Shown here piece after piece: positions 1 to 8,172 of a stretch of DNA of 11,706 bases. Below the pieces are notes generated by a model, which saw only the letters and a program-made list of their open reading frames with translations, was not told the origin of the DNA and did no database searches. This stretch comes from Bdellovibrionales bacterium (GTDB lineage: Bacteria > Bdellovibrionota > Bdellovibrionia > Bdellovibrionales > JAMPXM01): positions 1 through 11,706 of the forward strand of contig SXSP01000062.1 of assembly GCA_005792225.1 (NCBI GenBank), written 5' to 3'. Numbering within the stretch: the first letter of the stretch is position 1; each line of letters starts with the position of its first letter. A program made the position numbers and the translations under genes.

Positions 1-32
1 CTACCCATTTTGAGAATCGGAATGCGTTCCAT
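1..32 (-). CDS. rsbS: RsbS-like stressosome STAS protein, N-terminal fragment (cut by window edge)
   Basis: Only the first 10 codons plus part of the 11th lie in the window; they read MERIPILKMG(R). This matches the typical opening of RsbS, the single-domain STAS scaffold protein that packs with RsbR in stressosomes and sequesters the kinase RsbT. The ATG at 32-30 lies three bases after the rsbR-like stop codon. It is preceded by a GAGGG ribosome-binding site about 8 nt upstream, inside the end of the rsbR-like gene, so the two are probably translated together. The call rests on the short N-terminal motif, the ribosome-binding site and the RsbR neighbour. The serine phosphorylated in RsbS proteins lies outside the window and cannot be checked. 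Confidence 0.78.
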   Translation of the reverse strand, partial: MERIPILKMG

Positions 33-35
33 CGA

Positions 36-908
36 TTAAGCCCTCGTCTCGCGCTCGCCCAGCCTCGCGCGGCCGATGGTTCTCCCGGTTCTGTTTAATG
101 CGAGAACAAACGCATCGGCGAGAGTCGCCTTGGTCGCGACGTTTCCGAGATCCACCCCGAGATGGACGATCGTCGCCGCGATTTGCGGGCGAATTCCGCT
201 GATGATGCACTCGGCACCCATGAGGCGCGCGGCCGTGACGGTTTTAATCAAGTGCTGCGCGACGAGCGTATCGACCGTGGGAACTCCGGTGATATCGATA
301 ATCGCGATCTCGCTCCCCGTTTCCATGATTCGTTGAAGAAGGCTCTCCATCACGATTTGGGTACGGCTGCTATCGAGTGTCCCGATCATCGGGAGGGCGA
401 GAATGCCTTCCCAAAGTTTCACGACGGGCGTTGAGAGTTCGAGCATTTCTTCTTGCTGTCGCAGGATAATCTCATCGCGAGTCTTCTGGTACATCTCGGT
501 CGTGAGAAGCCCCAATTGATCGAGAAGTTCCGTTGCAACCCAAGTTTCATTTGCCAGGGCACTCGGGTTCGCTTCGAATTCACGACGGATGATGGAGAAG
601 AGCGGGCGCTTCAATGAAAAGACGAAGATCGCCGTTTCGCTGGGCGTGAATCCTTGAAGACCGCGCGAGCGCGAAATTTCGCCGAGAAAGCGTTTTGTGC
701 CATCCCAATCGGAACCCTGAAGGTTTGAAGAGTTTCCCGACTGAAGAGCACTTGTAAGGAGACGAAGGAAATCTTCGCATTGCGTTTTGAGTTCTGTCTG
801 CGTGATTCGTGAACCGACTGCTCGGCTCTGTTCGCTCACCCATTCGGTTAAAATGGCTGCTTCATGTTTACGCAAAACGGCTGGTAATTGAGACGACTGC
901 TCGGGCAA
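36..908 (-). CDS. rsbR: RsbR-family stressosome protein (RsbRD-type N-terminal domain + STAS)
   Basis: This 290-residue protein is probably the sensory and scaffold subunit of a stressosome, the cytoplasmic complex of RsbR and RsbS that releases the kinase RsbT on stress. Residues about 8-150 form an all-helical region resembling the RsbRD N-terminal domain rather than a PAS domain or haem globin. Residues about 158-275 form the STAS domain, with the characteristic blocks DITGVPTVDT and SGIRPQIAATIVHLG. T214 and T246 fall at the threonines I align with the RsbT-phosphorylated sites of Bacillus RsbR. The start is TTG at 908-906, chosen because a strong GGAGG lies 5 nt upstream and no ATG is near. 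The rsbS-like gene follows after 3 nt. The input signal cannot be deduced. Family assignment is secure; which RsbR paralogue type it is remains uncertain. Confidence 0.92.
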   Translation of the reverse strand: MPEQSSQLPAVLRKHEAAILTEWVSEQSRAVGSRITQTELKTQCEDFLRLLTSALQSGNSSNLQGSDWDGTKRFLGEISRSRGLQGFTPSETAIFVFSLKRPLFSIIRREFEANPSALANETWVATELLDQLGLLTTEMYQKTRDEIILRQQEEMLELSTPVVKLWEGILALPMIGTLDSSRTQIVMESLLQRIMETGSEIAIIDITGVPTVDTLVAQHLIKTVTAARLMGAECIISGIRPQIAATIVHLGVDLGNVATKATLADAFVLALNRTGRTIGRARLGERETRA

Positions 909-1049
909 AAGAGCCTCCAGATTTTTTAAGAAAAAGTAGACTCAAGGGAGTACTCGATAGTGACGCGAAAGTCCATGCGAGAGGAGCCTTAACCGGCTCC
1001 CGCCTTAGATAATTAGAAATCTCCACAACTCGAGGTCGTAAAAACTAGT
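909..1049 (-). promoter_or_regulatory. addA-rsbR intergenic region; probable promoter region of the stressosome operon
   Basis: This 141-bp gap separates the addA stop from the rsbR-like start on the same strand and is the largest gap on the minus strand, so the stressosome operon probably has its own promoter here. I could not pick a convincing -35/-10 pair. The gap holds an AT-rich stretch (TAATTATCTAA on the minus strand, about 1007-1017) and an inverted repeat, GGAGCC at 983-988 with GGCTCC at 995-1000. The repeat has no T tract on the minus strand. The GGAGG ribosome-binding site of rsbR lies at its end, about 914-918. Confidence 0.35.
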
Positions 1050-4000
1050 TTATATCCCCATCATTCGGAGAACCTGGGAGTCCCCAGGCTGCTCCTCCGT
1101 AAAGACTTCACGGCTAAACGGATAGACAGCCGCGAGCCTCAGCTTCTCGCCAGGCTTTAAGAGACCTGATTTTCGTAAAGCGAAGCCGTAGAGTGCCATC
1201 TGCTGAAAGGCCTTCGAACGGTATTCTGGCGTCCCCGTTTTGTAGTCGACGATCCAGGCTTCGCCGTCGTTTGTGCGACCCCAAAGGTCAATCTGACCCT
1301 CGATGAGGACCCCATCGTGCGTGACCGCGAAGCCCCATTCGACCTCGCCGTTGGCGATGATCTCAAGCAGGGCTGGCGACCGGCAACCGCGAACGAAGTC
1401 AACTGCGGCGAAAATTCGCTCTTCGCCACCTGGGAACCACTTCGAAATGAGCCGCTGCATTCGATCTTGCGATGGGTACTTTAAGAGTTCCATCAAACGA
1501 TGAACTGCGGAACCTTGCGATGCAAGCTTCAGGAGTTTGGACACTTGAACATCGGAGCCCGAAACGAATTGTAATCCCGCCTTCCGGTCGAGGATCTGCG
1601 TCACCGAAAGCGCCTTTTCGTTCTCGGATCCCGTGGGAATCTCGAGAGCCCCTTGAAGCGCCTTGGGTTCACGAAAGTGAGCGCGAGGTTCAAGCTTTGC
1701 TTCTTCCGCGAGATGGGTTTGGCTCGTTTGCGGTTCGCCCATTTCAACAGTGTAAGTGTAGCTCGGTGTCTCATGCAGACCGAGGTCAAGATCCAGTCGA
1801 ACCATATCGGCCCAAGAGTTGCGGTTCGCCGTCCCCGTCCAACTTAAAAAAACGGTTTCAACCGCGCGCGTGAGCGCGACGTACAGCACTCGCGCATGCT
1901 CCTCGAGTTCTTGTTGGCGGAAAACCTCAAGCCATGAAGATTCGGGGAGACTTCCCGTCATCGAGCGGTCCTCGCCGAAGGGAACACGCATCGCCCAGCG
2001 TCCCGATCGCTCATCGAAGGTGAAATCCTCGAAATACGTCACACGCGGCTTTTGTTCCATGCGCGGAAGGACGACGTGGTTGAACTCCAAACCTTTCGAG
2101 GCGTGAATTGTCATCAAGTTAATTCGGTCGGGTTCGACGGCCGCGACGGCATCACCTTCGGCATTCCCCTCTTCGACGTTGATGTCGATCCGGCTTGAGG
2201 TGACGAACGCGAGTGGATTAAAGCCGGGCTTGCACTCCTCTTGTTGGAGTCTCGCGAGGAGCTTCCAAATATTTGACTCCCTTCGCCCGCTCACATCGTG
2301 AACGTGCGAGAGGTCAACGAACCCAGCTTCGATGAGTCCGCGCCTGAAAACTTCCGAGAGTCCGTCTTCGCGCGCGGCTTGAAGGAGCGACTGAAGTCTC
2401 AAGACCGCTTTGAATTCGTCGGCCATCGAGAGGTCTTTTAAGAGGCTCTCCCAAAGCGACTCGGGCCGCTTTCGCGCGAACTGAATGAGCGCGTGATCCG
2501 GAACCTTGAACCAGGGTGAACGGAGAACCTCGACGGTATTAAAGTTGTCGTGCGGGTTGACGAGAAATTTTAAAAGCGCGAGGGCATCTCGCGTTTCGCG
2601 TCGGTCGTAGAAGCCGGAGGCCACGTGCACGTGGGTCGGAAGATGCGCTCTCCCCAAGTGGGTCGCCACTTGTTGAAGTGTAACGTTCGTGCGCGCGAGA
2701 ACGCAGATATCCTCCGGCCTCGCTCCCCCGCTGAGAAGTTTTTGAACGTGCGCTACGATGGCCCGCATTTCTTGATCATTCTTCTCTTCGCCTTCGGCAA
2801 CTTCTTCAGGCTCGGTGCCGAGAAAAAAGGTTGCGACTTGGCGCTTCGGATCGAGCGTGGAGCCCTCTTTAAAAAACGGCTCCATCGGTTGAAACGGAGG
2901 ATTCAGGCGAGAGAAAAAATCGTTCAGGAACAAGAGAAGTTCCGGCCGCGAGCGGCGGTTCACGGTGAGGAGCTTTTGGTTTCCTCCACCGTCGAGAATC
3001 TGTTTTTCGCGGGCACCGAAAACTTCGCTGCGCGCGCCTCGGAAGAGATAAATACTCTGCTGGGGATCGCCGACCACGAAGTTCGGGCTCTCTCCCGCGA
3101 GGTGCCTCAAAAGCTCGACTTGAAAGGGACTCGTGTCCTGATATTCATCGACCAACCAGTAGTCCCATTCTTTCCAAAAAGCCTCCGCGGTCGCGGGATG
3201 CTTGCGAATGCAATTCATAGCGAGATGCTCGAGATCGGAAATCTCGAGATAGCCCTTATCGAGTTTCGCCTGCCTGAACTCTTCGTGAAACTTTCGGCCG
3301 ATCAACTCAAAGCGCTCGTAACTCTGAGCGAAGATCTGCCACGCCTCGGGATCAAAGATCGGTTCGAGAAATTCATCAGCCGCCTCGCGAGCGGCCTTGG
3401 CGAATTCGATTGTCTCCTCACTCACGGGAGGAGTCCCCTTCGGTGGCTTTCTTGCGATCTTCATCGTCTCTCGAGCGGAGATGAAAAAGGGTCGATTGAC
3501 GCTCCAGCGACCGCGGGTGAGGAGTGCCGCCATACCTTCGTAGACTTGGGCCATCTCGACCCACGCCTCTTTTTCGGTCTCCTCACGAATGCGCGACGCC
3601 GACTCCTGAAGTTGGCTCGCGACTTCACGCGCGCGGTTTGCGTAGAGTGCTTCGAAATCCTCAAGGCGAAACGGCTTTGCGTCGGGGTTCTCGTTGTAAA
3701 GAGAATCCAGTTTCCGGGCGAGACTCACGACTCGATTGAACGGATAGGACTCAAGGAGATCCGACATCGACTCGTCACCGAGCAGAATTTGGCGCATGGT
3801 TTGGCGCGCGATCTTGCCCGCCTCGGGCCCGCCGATGATCTTGTAACTCGGATCAATGCAAATGTTCGCGCCGTACCGTTTGAGATAGAGATCCATGATT
3901 CCGTGGATCGTGGAAACCACGAGGTGCGAACGCGAATTGACGAAATCAACGAGCGCAGGTTTCTCCTCAAGCGCCAGGATCATTAAACGCTCACGGAGTT

Positions 4001-4190
4001 CACCCGTGGCCTTCCGGGTAAAGGTAGTCACGATGACCCGCGGAAAACGTCCGTGAAGTTTCATGTGAGCATCGGCAAGATCCGTCACTTTATGCGTGAG
4101 CGTATACGTCTTACCGGCACCCGCGCCGGCGCGTACGATCTCGTGAGATTTTAAGAATTCAGGTGAGGCGCTCGGCACACGGCACTCCAT
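1050..4190 (-). CDS. addA: AddA, ATP-dependent helicase/nuclease subunit A (RecB-like)
   Basis: This is the motor and nuclease subunit of AddAB, which unwinds and degrades DNA from double-strand ends and prepares 3' tails for RecA. All superfamily 1 (UvrD/Rep) helicase motifs are visible, numbered from ATG 4190: Walker A AGAGAGKT (21-28), motif Ia TTFTRKA (55-61), Walker B/Q-loop VDEYQDTS (347-354), motif III GDPQQSIYLFRG (about 374-385), motif IV VNRRSRP (410-416), motif V TIHASKGLEF (694-703) and motif VI YVALTRA (770-776). The C-terminus carries a RecB-type PD-(D/E)XK nuclease: H897, GQIDLW (D968), VDYKTG (D982, K984) and Tyr1001. At 1046 residues it is shorter than Bacillus AddA (about 1230). 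The start overlaps addB by 40 nt. ATG 4190 has no clear ribosome-binding site; GTG 4178, with GGAG 6 nt upstream, is a serious alternative. Confidence 0.93.
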   Translation of the reverse strand: MECRVPSASPEFLKSHEIVRAGAGAGKTYTLTHKVTDLADAHMKLHGRFPRVIVTTFTRKATGELRERLMILALEEKPALVDFVNSRSHLVVSTIHGIMDLYLKRYGANICIDPSYKIIGGPEAGKIARQTMRQILLGDESMSDLLESYPFNRVVSLARKLDSLYNENPDAKPFRLEDFEALYANRAREVASQLQESASRIREETEKEAWVEMAQVYEGMAALLTRGRWSVNRPFFISARETMKIARKPPKGTPPVSEETIEFAKAAREAADEFLEPIFDPEAWQIFAQSYERFELIGRKFHEEFRQAKLDKGYLEISDLEHLAMNCIRKHPATAEAFWKEWDYWLVDEYQDTSPFQVELLRHLAGESPNFVVGDPQQSIYLFRGARSEVFGAREKQILDGGGNQKLLTVNRRSRPELLLFLNDFFSRLNPPFQPMEPFFKEGSTLDPKRQVATFFLGTEPEEVAEGEEKNDQEMRAIVAHVQKLLSGGARPEDICVLARTNVTLQQVATHLGRAHLPTHVHVASGFYDRRETRDALALLKFLVNPHDNFNTVEVLRSPWFKVPDHALIQFARKRPESLWESLLKDLSMADEFKAVLRLQSLLQAAREDGLSEVFRRGLIEAGFVDLSHVHDVSGRRESNIWKLLARLQQEECKPGFNPLAFVTSSRIDINVEEGNAEGDAVAAVEPDRINLMTIHASKGLEFNHVVLPRMEQKPRVTYFEDFTFDERSGRWAMRVPFGEDRSMTGSLPESSWLEVFRQQELEEHARVLYVALTRAVETVFLSWTGTANRNSWADMVRLDLDLGLHETPSYTYTVEMGEPQTSQTHLAEEAKLEPRAHFREPKALQGALEIPTGSENEKALSVTQILDRKAGLQFVSGSDVQVSKLLKLASQGSAVHRLMELLKYPSQDRMQRLISKWFPGGEERIFAAVDFVRGCRSPALLEIIANGEVEWGFAVTHDGVLIEGQIDLWGRTNDGEAWIVDYKTGTPEYRSKAFQQMALYGFALRKSGLLKPGEKLRLAAVYPFSREVFTEEQPGDSQVLRMMGI

Positions 4191-6907
4191 AGGCAAGTGG
4201 GACAATCATTACGATCCCGGGGACTCGGCTCGAACCGGCCCTCGCTGATTCCGTCGATCGCGCGTTTGACCAAAGTCTCTCCCTCTTTGTAGAGGGCAAG
4301 CTTCGAATCCTCAGTGAGACGATTGCGTTTACGCCTGTCGGTGACGTCGAAGAGGCCTTGATCCGCGTCTTCGACTTTGAATCCGCTATCGCAGCTGAGG
4401 GGACGAGAGACGTAATACATGGCACTCTGCACAGATTGAGGCTTGAATGATGTGAGACCCTTCTCGACCGCGATCGCGTAGAGGAGAAGTTGAATTTTAT
4501 TATTCTTACACCACGATCCAAACTGCGTTGCCGTCGACGCGGTTGATTTATAGTCGAAGATGGCAAGATTTCCGCGCCGATCCGAATCGATTCGATCAAT
4601 GCGCCCGACGAACTTCATCGCGCCCGGCTCGGGATTTGCGAGGAGCTCTCCCGTCGAGGGACGAATGTACCCGGCAATATCGACTTCCCGACCGATGGTC
4701 TTCGTCTCGGGAAATTTGGTTCGGTTCTCCTTTTCGAATGCCAGAAATCGTCGAGCGAGATCCACGTGCCGTGCCTTGAGCGGTGGCCAAAGTCGGAGAT
4801 CCGCGAGTTCGAGTCTTGATTGCTCGCGCGCGCTCTCCACGACGTTTCCGAGTTCTTCCTCGCTCAGATCAAACCTCATCGGCTCTTTCGTGAGGATCTC
4901 GAAGAGTTTGTGCATGAGACTTCCCCGGCGACTCGCATCGACTTCGAGATCTAGCTCGGCGACATCAGAGAGTCCCATGAGTCGTTTCGCAGCGAAGATG
5001 AATGGGCAGTTGAGATAGTCCTCGATTCCTGAGGGCGAGAGTGTCTCAACGAGGTTCTGTCCGAAGGATTGAAGCTTTTCTTCACCTAAATCTTCGCGGA
5101 AGGACCGCTCAAGATAACGACGTTGTACGGCTGACCAGCGCCGCGCGACCGCGATCGTCTCGAGATCCGAACGCTGCAGTTCATCCCAGCGAGTCTTCTC
5201 AGGGATCGTGAGCGTTTTTCCGTCACCCGCTTCTCGCGAACCCCGAACCCAAAGCCACGAGGGCGCTTGAGCTCCGCCGTTAAAGTCGGTTTCGGGAACG
5301 CAGAGGACGAGTTCGCGGGCGTTCGCCTCCGTGACCCACCTCGCTTCGAATTCCAACCGCGCCTGGTCTTCGCTCGCGAGATGAAATCCAAATTGTTGGG
5401 CAAGACTCCAGATATCGGAGAAGAGAACTGCCGTTCCACCCGACTTTCTCAAAGCCATCTCGGTAAGGCCCAGCACCATCATCTTTGTCGCCGCCGAATT
5501 ATCCGCGGAGGTAAGATTGATGCACGCGACCCCATCGGGATCTCCGTCCTTCACTCGACACTCGACCTTACTGGCGAGCTGCTCAAGGTAAGTGAGCCAG
5601 CGTTTTACGGTCAGTCTCATCGACTGTGGAACTTCGGAGAAGAGCCGCTTAAAGAGCGACTCAACTCTCTTCAGTTCGGTTTCCGCGGGGAGTTGGCGGA
5701 GACTCCAGCTGATGAACTCGTCGCGCGAGACTTCATCGCTCGCACGAAGCTCCACCGAAAATTTCTGAGAAATCGCCTGCGCGCGGTTCATGTCCTCGCG
5801 ACTGTAGAGAGTCGAGTACAACATTTTAAACCGGTCGTACGGGATCAGCTTCGGTCCACCGTCATCGACGTCAAACAATGCGAGCTCAACGTCGGATTCA
5901 CTGAACGAGCCCGTGCGCAGTCGCAGGTTCGCCATGAATCTCGCGATGTCAGGGTAAGAGTGAAGGCGACGTACGTGATCTTTTTGGCAGGGAATGCCCT
6001 CTTCTTCAAGATAACTCGCGAGCGCCGGCCAATAGCATTCAATATCGGGAGCGACGATCGCAATTTCGCTGGGCCTTGCTCCCGCATTAAGCCAACGGCG
6101 AGCTTCGGCCACGGCGCCCTTCACCTCGGCGATCATGGTCGTGTACTTGCGGTACGAGCGGGGCGCGGCCGTGATCGGATTTTCGAGGCGTTCCTTTTGA
6201 ATTTTGAGTTTTCTCTCGAAGATCTCGTAGGCGACGAGTGTTTTAGGATACTCAGCCACCCAGCCAGGCTCGGGCCGCAAAATCGAAATATCCAGCGTCT
6301 CCGAAAGTTGAATGAAGAGATCGGCTTCGACTTGACTGAGTTCCGCGCCGAGATCCACGAACAAGGGCTTCGACCAAGATTCTTTTAGCGAAGGTTCGTT
6401 GACCAGAACGCCGCTCGCCCATTGAGGAGCGACGAAGCCATCAACGAGAAACTCTCGCCAGAGCTTGAGCGAGAGATCAAACCATCGGCCCCAACGCGCG
6501 GCGCTCGTCGGATTTTCTTCGAGCCATTCGCGCATCATCTCCTCGCCATCGGGGTGCGCGAGGATCGGCATGAACTGGGTCAGGTAATCCGAAGCTGCCT
6601 GAGCCGCACCGGGAGCCTTGGCCCAGTCGAGATCACTTAAGGCGAGTTTCTGCGCGATGAGGGTGACGACGAATTCCCGCGAGACGATTTGCAGATCGGG
6701 GCGTAAGCGCGACAGCAGTGATTTCCAAAGTTCACTCGCACGCAATACGCTGTCGCCCGGAAGAAACTCGCGAGTTTCAAGGAGACTGCGGTTGAGATCG
6801 AGTTTGGATTTCAGATCAGAGAAGAGCCAAGTCGCCTGCGCGGGATCAAAGCGTTTGAAAACTTCGTCTTGATCTTTCGGTGACGTGATGGAAATGACGG
6901 TGATCAT
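4151..6907 (-). CDS. addB: AddB, helicase-like/nuclease subunit B with iron-sulfur nuclease domain
   Basis: This 918-residue protein is the partner of AddA. The C-terminus is a PD-(D/E)XK nuclease: SPSGIEDYLNCPF (624-636), RGSLMHKLFEIL (H666), VGRIDRID (D771), IFDYKS (D785, K787) and a Q...Y motif (806-810). Four cysteines, C634, C902, C905 and C911, have the final CX2C-X5-C spacing that binds a 4Fe-4S cluster in Bacillus AddB. The N-terminal 600 residues should correspond to the degenerate helicase part, and no Walker A (GxxGxGKT) is visible, so ATP-driven unwinding is probably left to AddA. It is shorter than Bacillus AddB (about 1170). The ATG at 6907-6905 is used; only a poor G-rich site (TTGGGG) precedes it. 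It follows the barrel gene after 49 nt and overlaps addA, which supports the assignment. The N-terminal half alone would not identify it. Confidence 0.9.
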   Translation of the reverse strand: MITVISITSPKDQDEVFKRFDPAQATWLFSDLKSKLDLNRSLLETREFLPGDSVLRASELWKSLLSRLRPDLQIVSREFVVTLIAQKLALSDLDWAKAPGAAQAASDYLTQFMPILAHPDGEEMMREWLEENPTSAARWGRWFDLSLKLWREFLVDGFVAPQWASGVLVNEPSLKESWSKPLFVDLGAELSQVEADLFIQLSETLDISILRPEPGWVAEYPKTLVAYEIFERKLKIQKERLENPITAAPRSYRKYTTMIAEVKGAVAEARRWLNAGARPSEIAIVAPDIECYWPALASYLEEEGIPCQKDHVRRLHSYPDIARFMANLRLRTGSFSESDVELALFDVDDGGPKLIPYDRFKMLYSTLYSREDMNRAQAISQKFSVELRASDEVSRDEFISWSLRQLPAETELKRVESLFKRLFSEVPQSMRLTVKRWLTYLEQLASKVECRVKDGDPDGVACINLTSADNSAATKMMVLGLTEMALRKSGGTAVLFSDIWSLAQQFGFHLASEDQARLEFEARWVTEANARELVLCVPETDFNGGAQAPSWLWVRGSREAGDGKTLTIPEKTRWDELQRSDLETIAVARRWSAVQRRYLERSFREDLGEEKLQSFGQNLVETLSPSGIEDYLNCPFIFAAKRLMGLSDVAELDLEVDASRRGSLMHKLFEILTKEPMRFDLSEEELGNVVESAREQSRLELADLRLWPPLKARHVDLARRFLAFEKENRTKFPETKTIGREVDIAGYIRPSTGELLANPEPGAMKFVGRIDRIDSDRRGNLAIFDYKSTASTATQFGSWCKNNKIQLLLYAIAVEKGLTSFKPQSVQSAMYYVSRPLSCDSGFKVEDADQGLFDVTDRRKRNRLTEDSKLALYKEGETLVKRAIDGISEGRFEPSPRDRNDCPTCLWSAVCRAPHLNS

Positions 6908-6956
6908 GCGTGCCCCAAGCTCGATGTTGAGTTGCGGGCCCGTTTACGTCAGGAAT

Positions 6957-8156
6957 TTAACGTCGTTGCTTGAGCCTCCGGCGCTCACCGGATTTGCCGC
7001 CAGCTCCTCCTCCACCACCACTGCTACTTCCTCCGAAGAAGAAGAACGGGTCGAATCCGATTTCGAAAGTGAGCTGAGCCATGTAGCGACGGTCTTCGCG
7101 TTGACCGGGATATTCTCCGAGCTCGACGCCCCAAGTGGCCACGTCAGCCCGCAGGAGAGCGAAATCCAGCCCGACGCCCGCAGTGTAATAACCTTGGTGC
7201 AGCCCCACTCGCAAGTCAAGGAGCGGGAGATCCACCTCGACGCCGAGATTGATTTTCTTTCCGAGCTGGACGTCAGAGCGATTCAGATAGCGGAAATCAA
7301 ACGCCGGCGTGATCGTGATGAGCGGTGCAGAAATTTGGAGCGAGCCTCCGATCACCATCTCGGGCTCCGATCGCGGCGGAGGCCCAAGCCCCTCTTCGTG
7401 CGTGAACGCCGTGTAACCGATATCACGCATGACGAATGTCAACGCCGGGCTCACGGGCCCGGGGAGTTTGAACTTTGCCCCAAGATCCAAGCCGTATCCG
7501 GTTCCACGTCGCTTGAACTCTTGTTTTAAACTTTCCCCATCTAGGGATGCGAGTGTCCCGCCGCCGAGAGCCTTCGTGGTTCCCGTACGGTTGATGCGTT
7601 TTCCGACGAGCCCTATCGTTGCGACCTTGGGGATGAGCGGAACCGCGAAGCCGATCGCACCGCCGTAGTCGACGATGAAGTTAGGCTGAATCATCGGATT
7701 TGGCGGATTGCTCACGACGACGCCGGCATCGGCATGGCCGAAGACCGCCGCGGCAAACCCAGGAACGCTGATGGCGCTCTTGGCTCCCGCTCCCGCCCAC
7801 GTTCTCTTGCCGTAGAGTTTCTCGACGGTGCCGGCAATATCGTCGGCGATTTTTTCCGCGAGCTTCGCGTTGTCGATGGCCTCTTGTCCATTGAGCCCGC
7901 CGTGGATGTCAAAGACGGTCCAGTTGACACCGCTGATTTCCTGAAGAGCCGCTGGATTGTAGAAGAGCGCATCGGCATCATCGACGACCGCCGTGTAGGC
8001 ATTCCCCATTCCGAGCGCACGCGTGCTATACCAGTTGTTTAGGAGCTCAGTCGAGTTCGCCGTCGAGACCGCGAGCAAGAATAGCAACGCGAGCACGACT
8101 GCAGCGTGCAATCTTGCCTTCGTGAGTTGCCGGTTTTCTCTCGTTCTCTCGTTCAT
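6957..8156 (-). CDS. Outer-membrane beta-barrel protein, FadL/PorV-like, with Gly-rich basic C-terminal tail
   Basis: This 399-residue exported protein starts at ATG 8156, which has GAGG 8 nt upstream. Residues about 1-34 form a signal peptide (basic start, then a hydrophobic run around AAVVLALLFLLAVS). The mature start ALGMGNAYTAVVDDADALFYNP is the signature of FadL-like PorV/PorQ/TraF-type barrels. The rest alternates hydrophobic beta strands and Gly/Asn turns, ending in a strand with a terminal aromatic, YMAQLTFEIGF (about 358-368), which looks like the barrel-assembly signal. Unusually, 31 more residues follow: FFFF, a Ser/Gly run and a basic end, RRRLKQRR. The protein is homologous along its length to the barrel at 9015-10112. 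The ligand or partner is unknown; transport of hydrophobic molecules is typical of FadL, whereas PorV acts as a secretion accessory. Confidence 0.8.
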   Translation of the reverse strand: MNERTRENRQLTKARLHAAVVLALLFLLAVSTANSTELLNNWYSTRALGMGNAYTAVVDDADALFYNPAALQEISGVNWTVFDIHGGLNGQEAIDNAKLAEKIADDIAGTVEKLYGKRTWAGAGAKSAISVPGFAAAVFGHADAGVVVSNPPNPMIQPNFIVDYGGAIGFAVPLIPKVATIGLVGKRINRTGTTKALGGGTLASLDGESLKQEFKRRGTGYGLDLGAKFKLPGPVSPALTFVMRDIGYTAFTHEEGLGPPPRSEPEMVIGGSLQISAPLITITPAFDFRYLNRSDVQLGKKINLGVEVDLPLLDLRVGLHQGYYTAGVGLDFALLRADVATWGVELGEYPGQREDRRYMAQLTFEIGFDPFFFFGGSSSGGGGGAGGKSGERRRLKQRR

Positions 8157-8172
8157 CTCATGAGCCTCAAAA

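Noticed and set aside
983..1000. Inverted repeat GGAGCC/GGCTCC as an addA terminator
   Set aside because: A stem of only 6 bp and no T tract on the minus strand; kept only as a note in the intergenic region.
2625..3986. Plus-strand open frame of 453 codons antisense to addA
   Set aside because: It lies wholly opposite conserved AddA helicase motifs, its product is Arg/Leu/Glu-rich without a recognisable domain, and long antisense frames are expected in GC-rich genes.
5267..6388. Plus-strand open frame of 373 codons antisense to addB
   Set aside because: It is a shadow of the addB frame, with basic low-information composition and no ribosome-binding site or motif that stands out.
7053..7090. 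Frameshift as the source of the Gly-rich tail of the barrel
   Set aside because: No stop codon lies in either other frame right after the final strand, so a single indel would not restore a normal barrel end.
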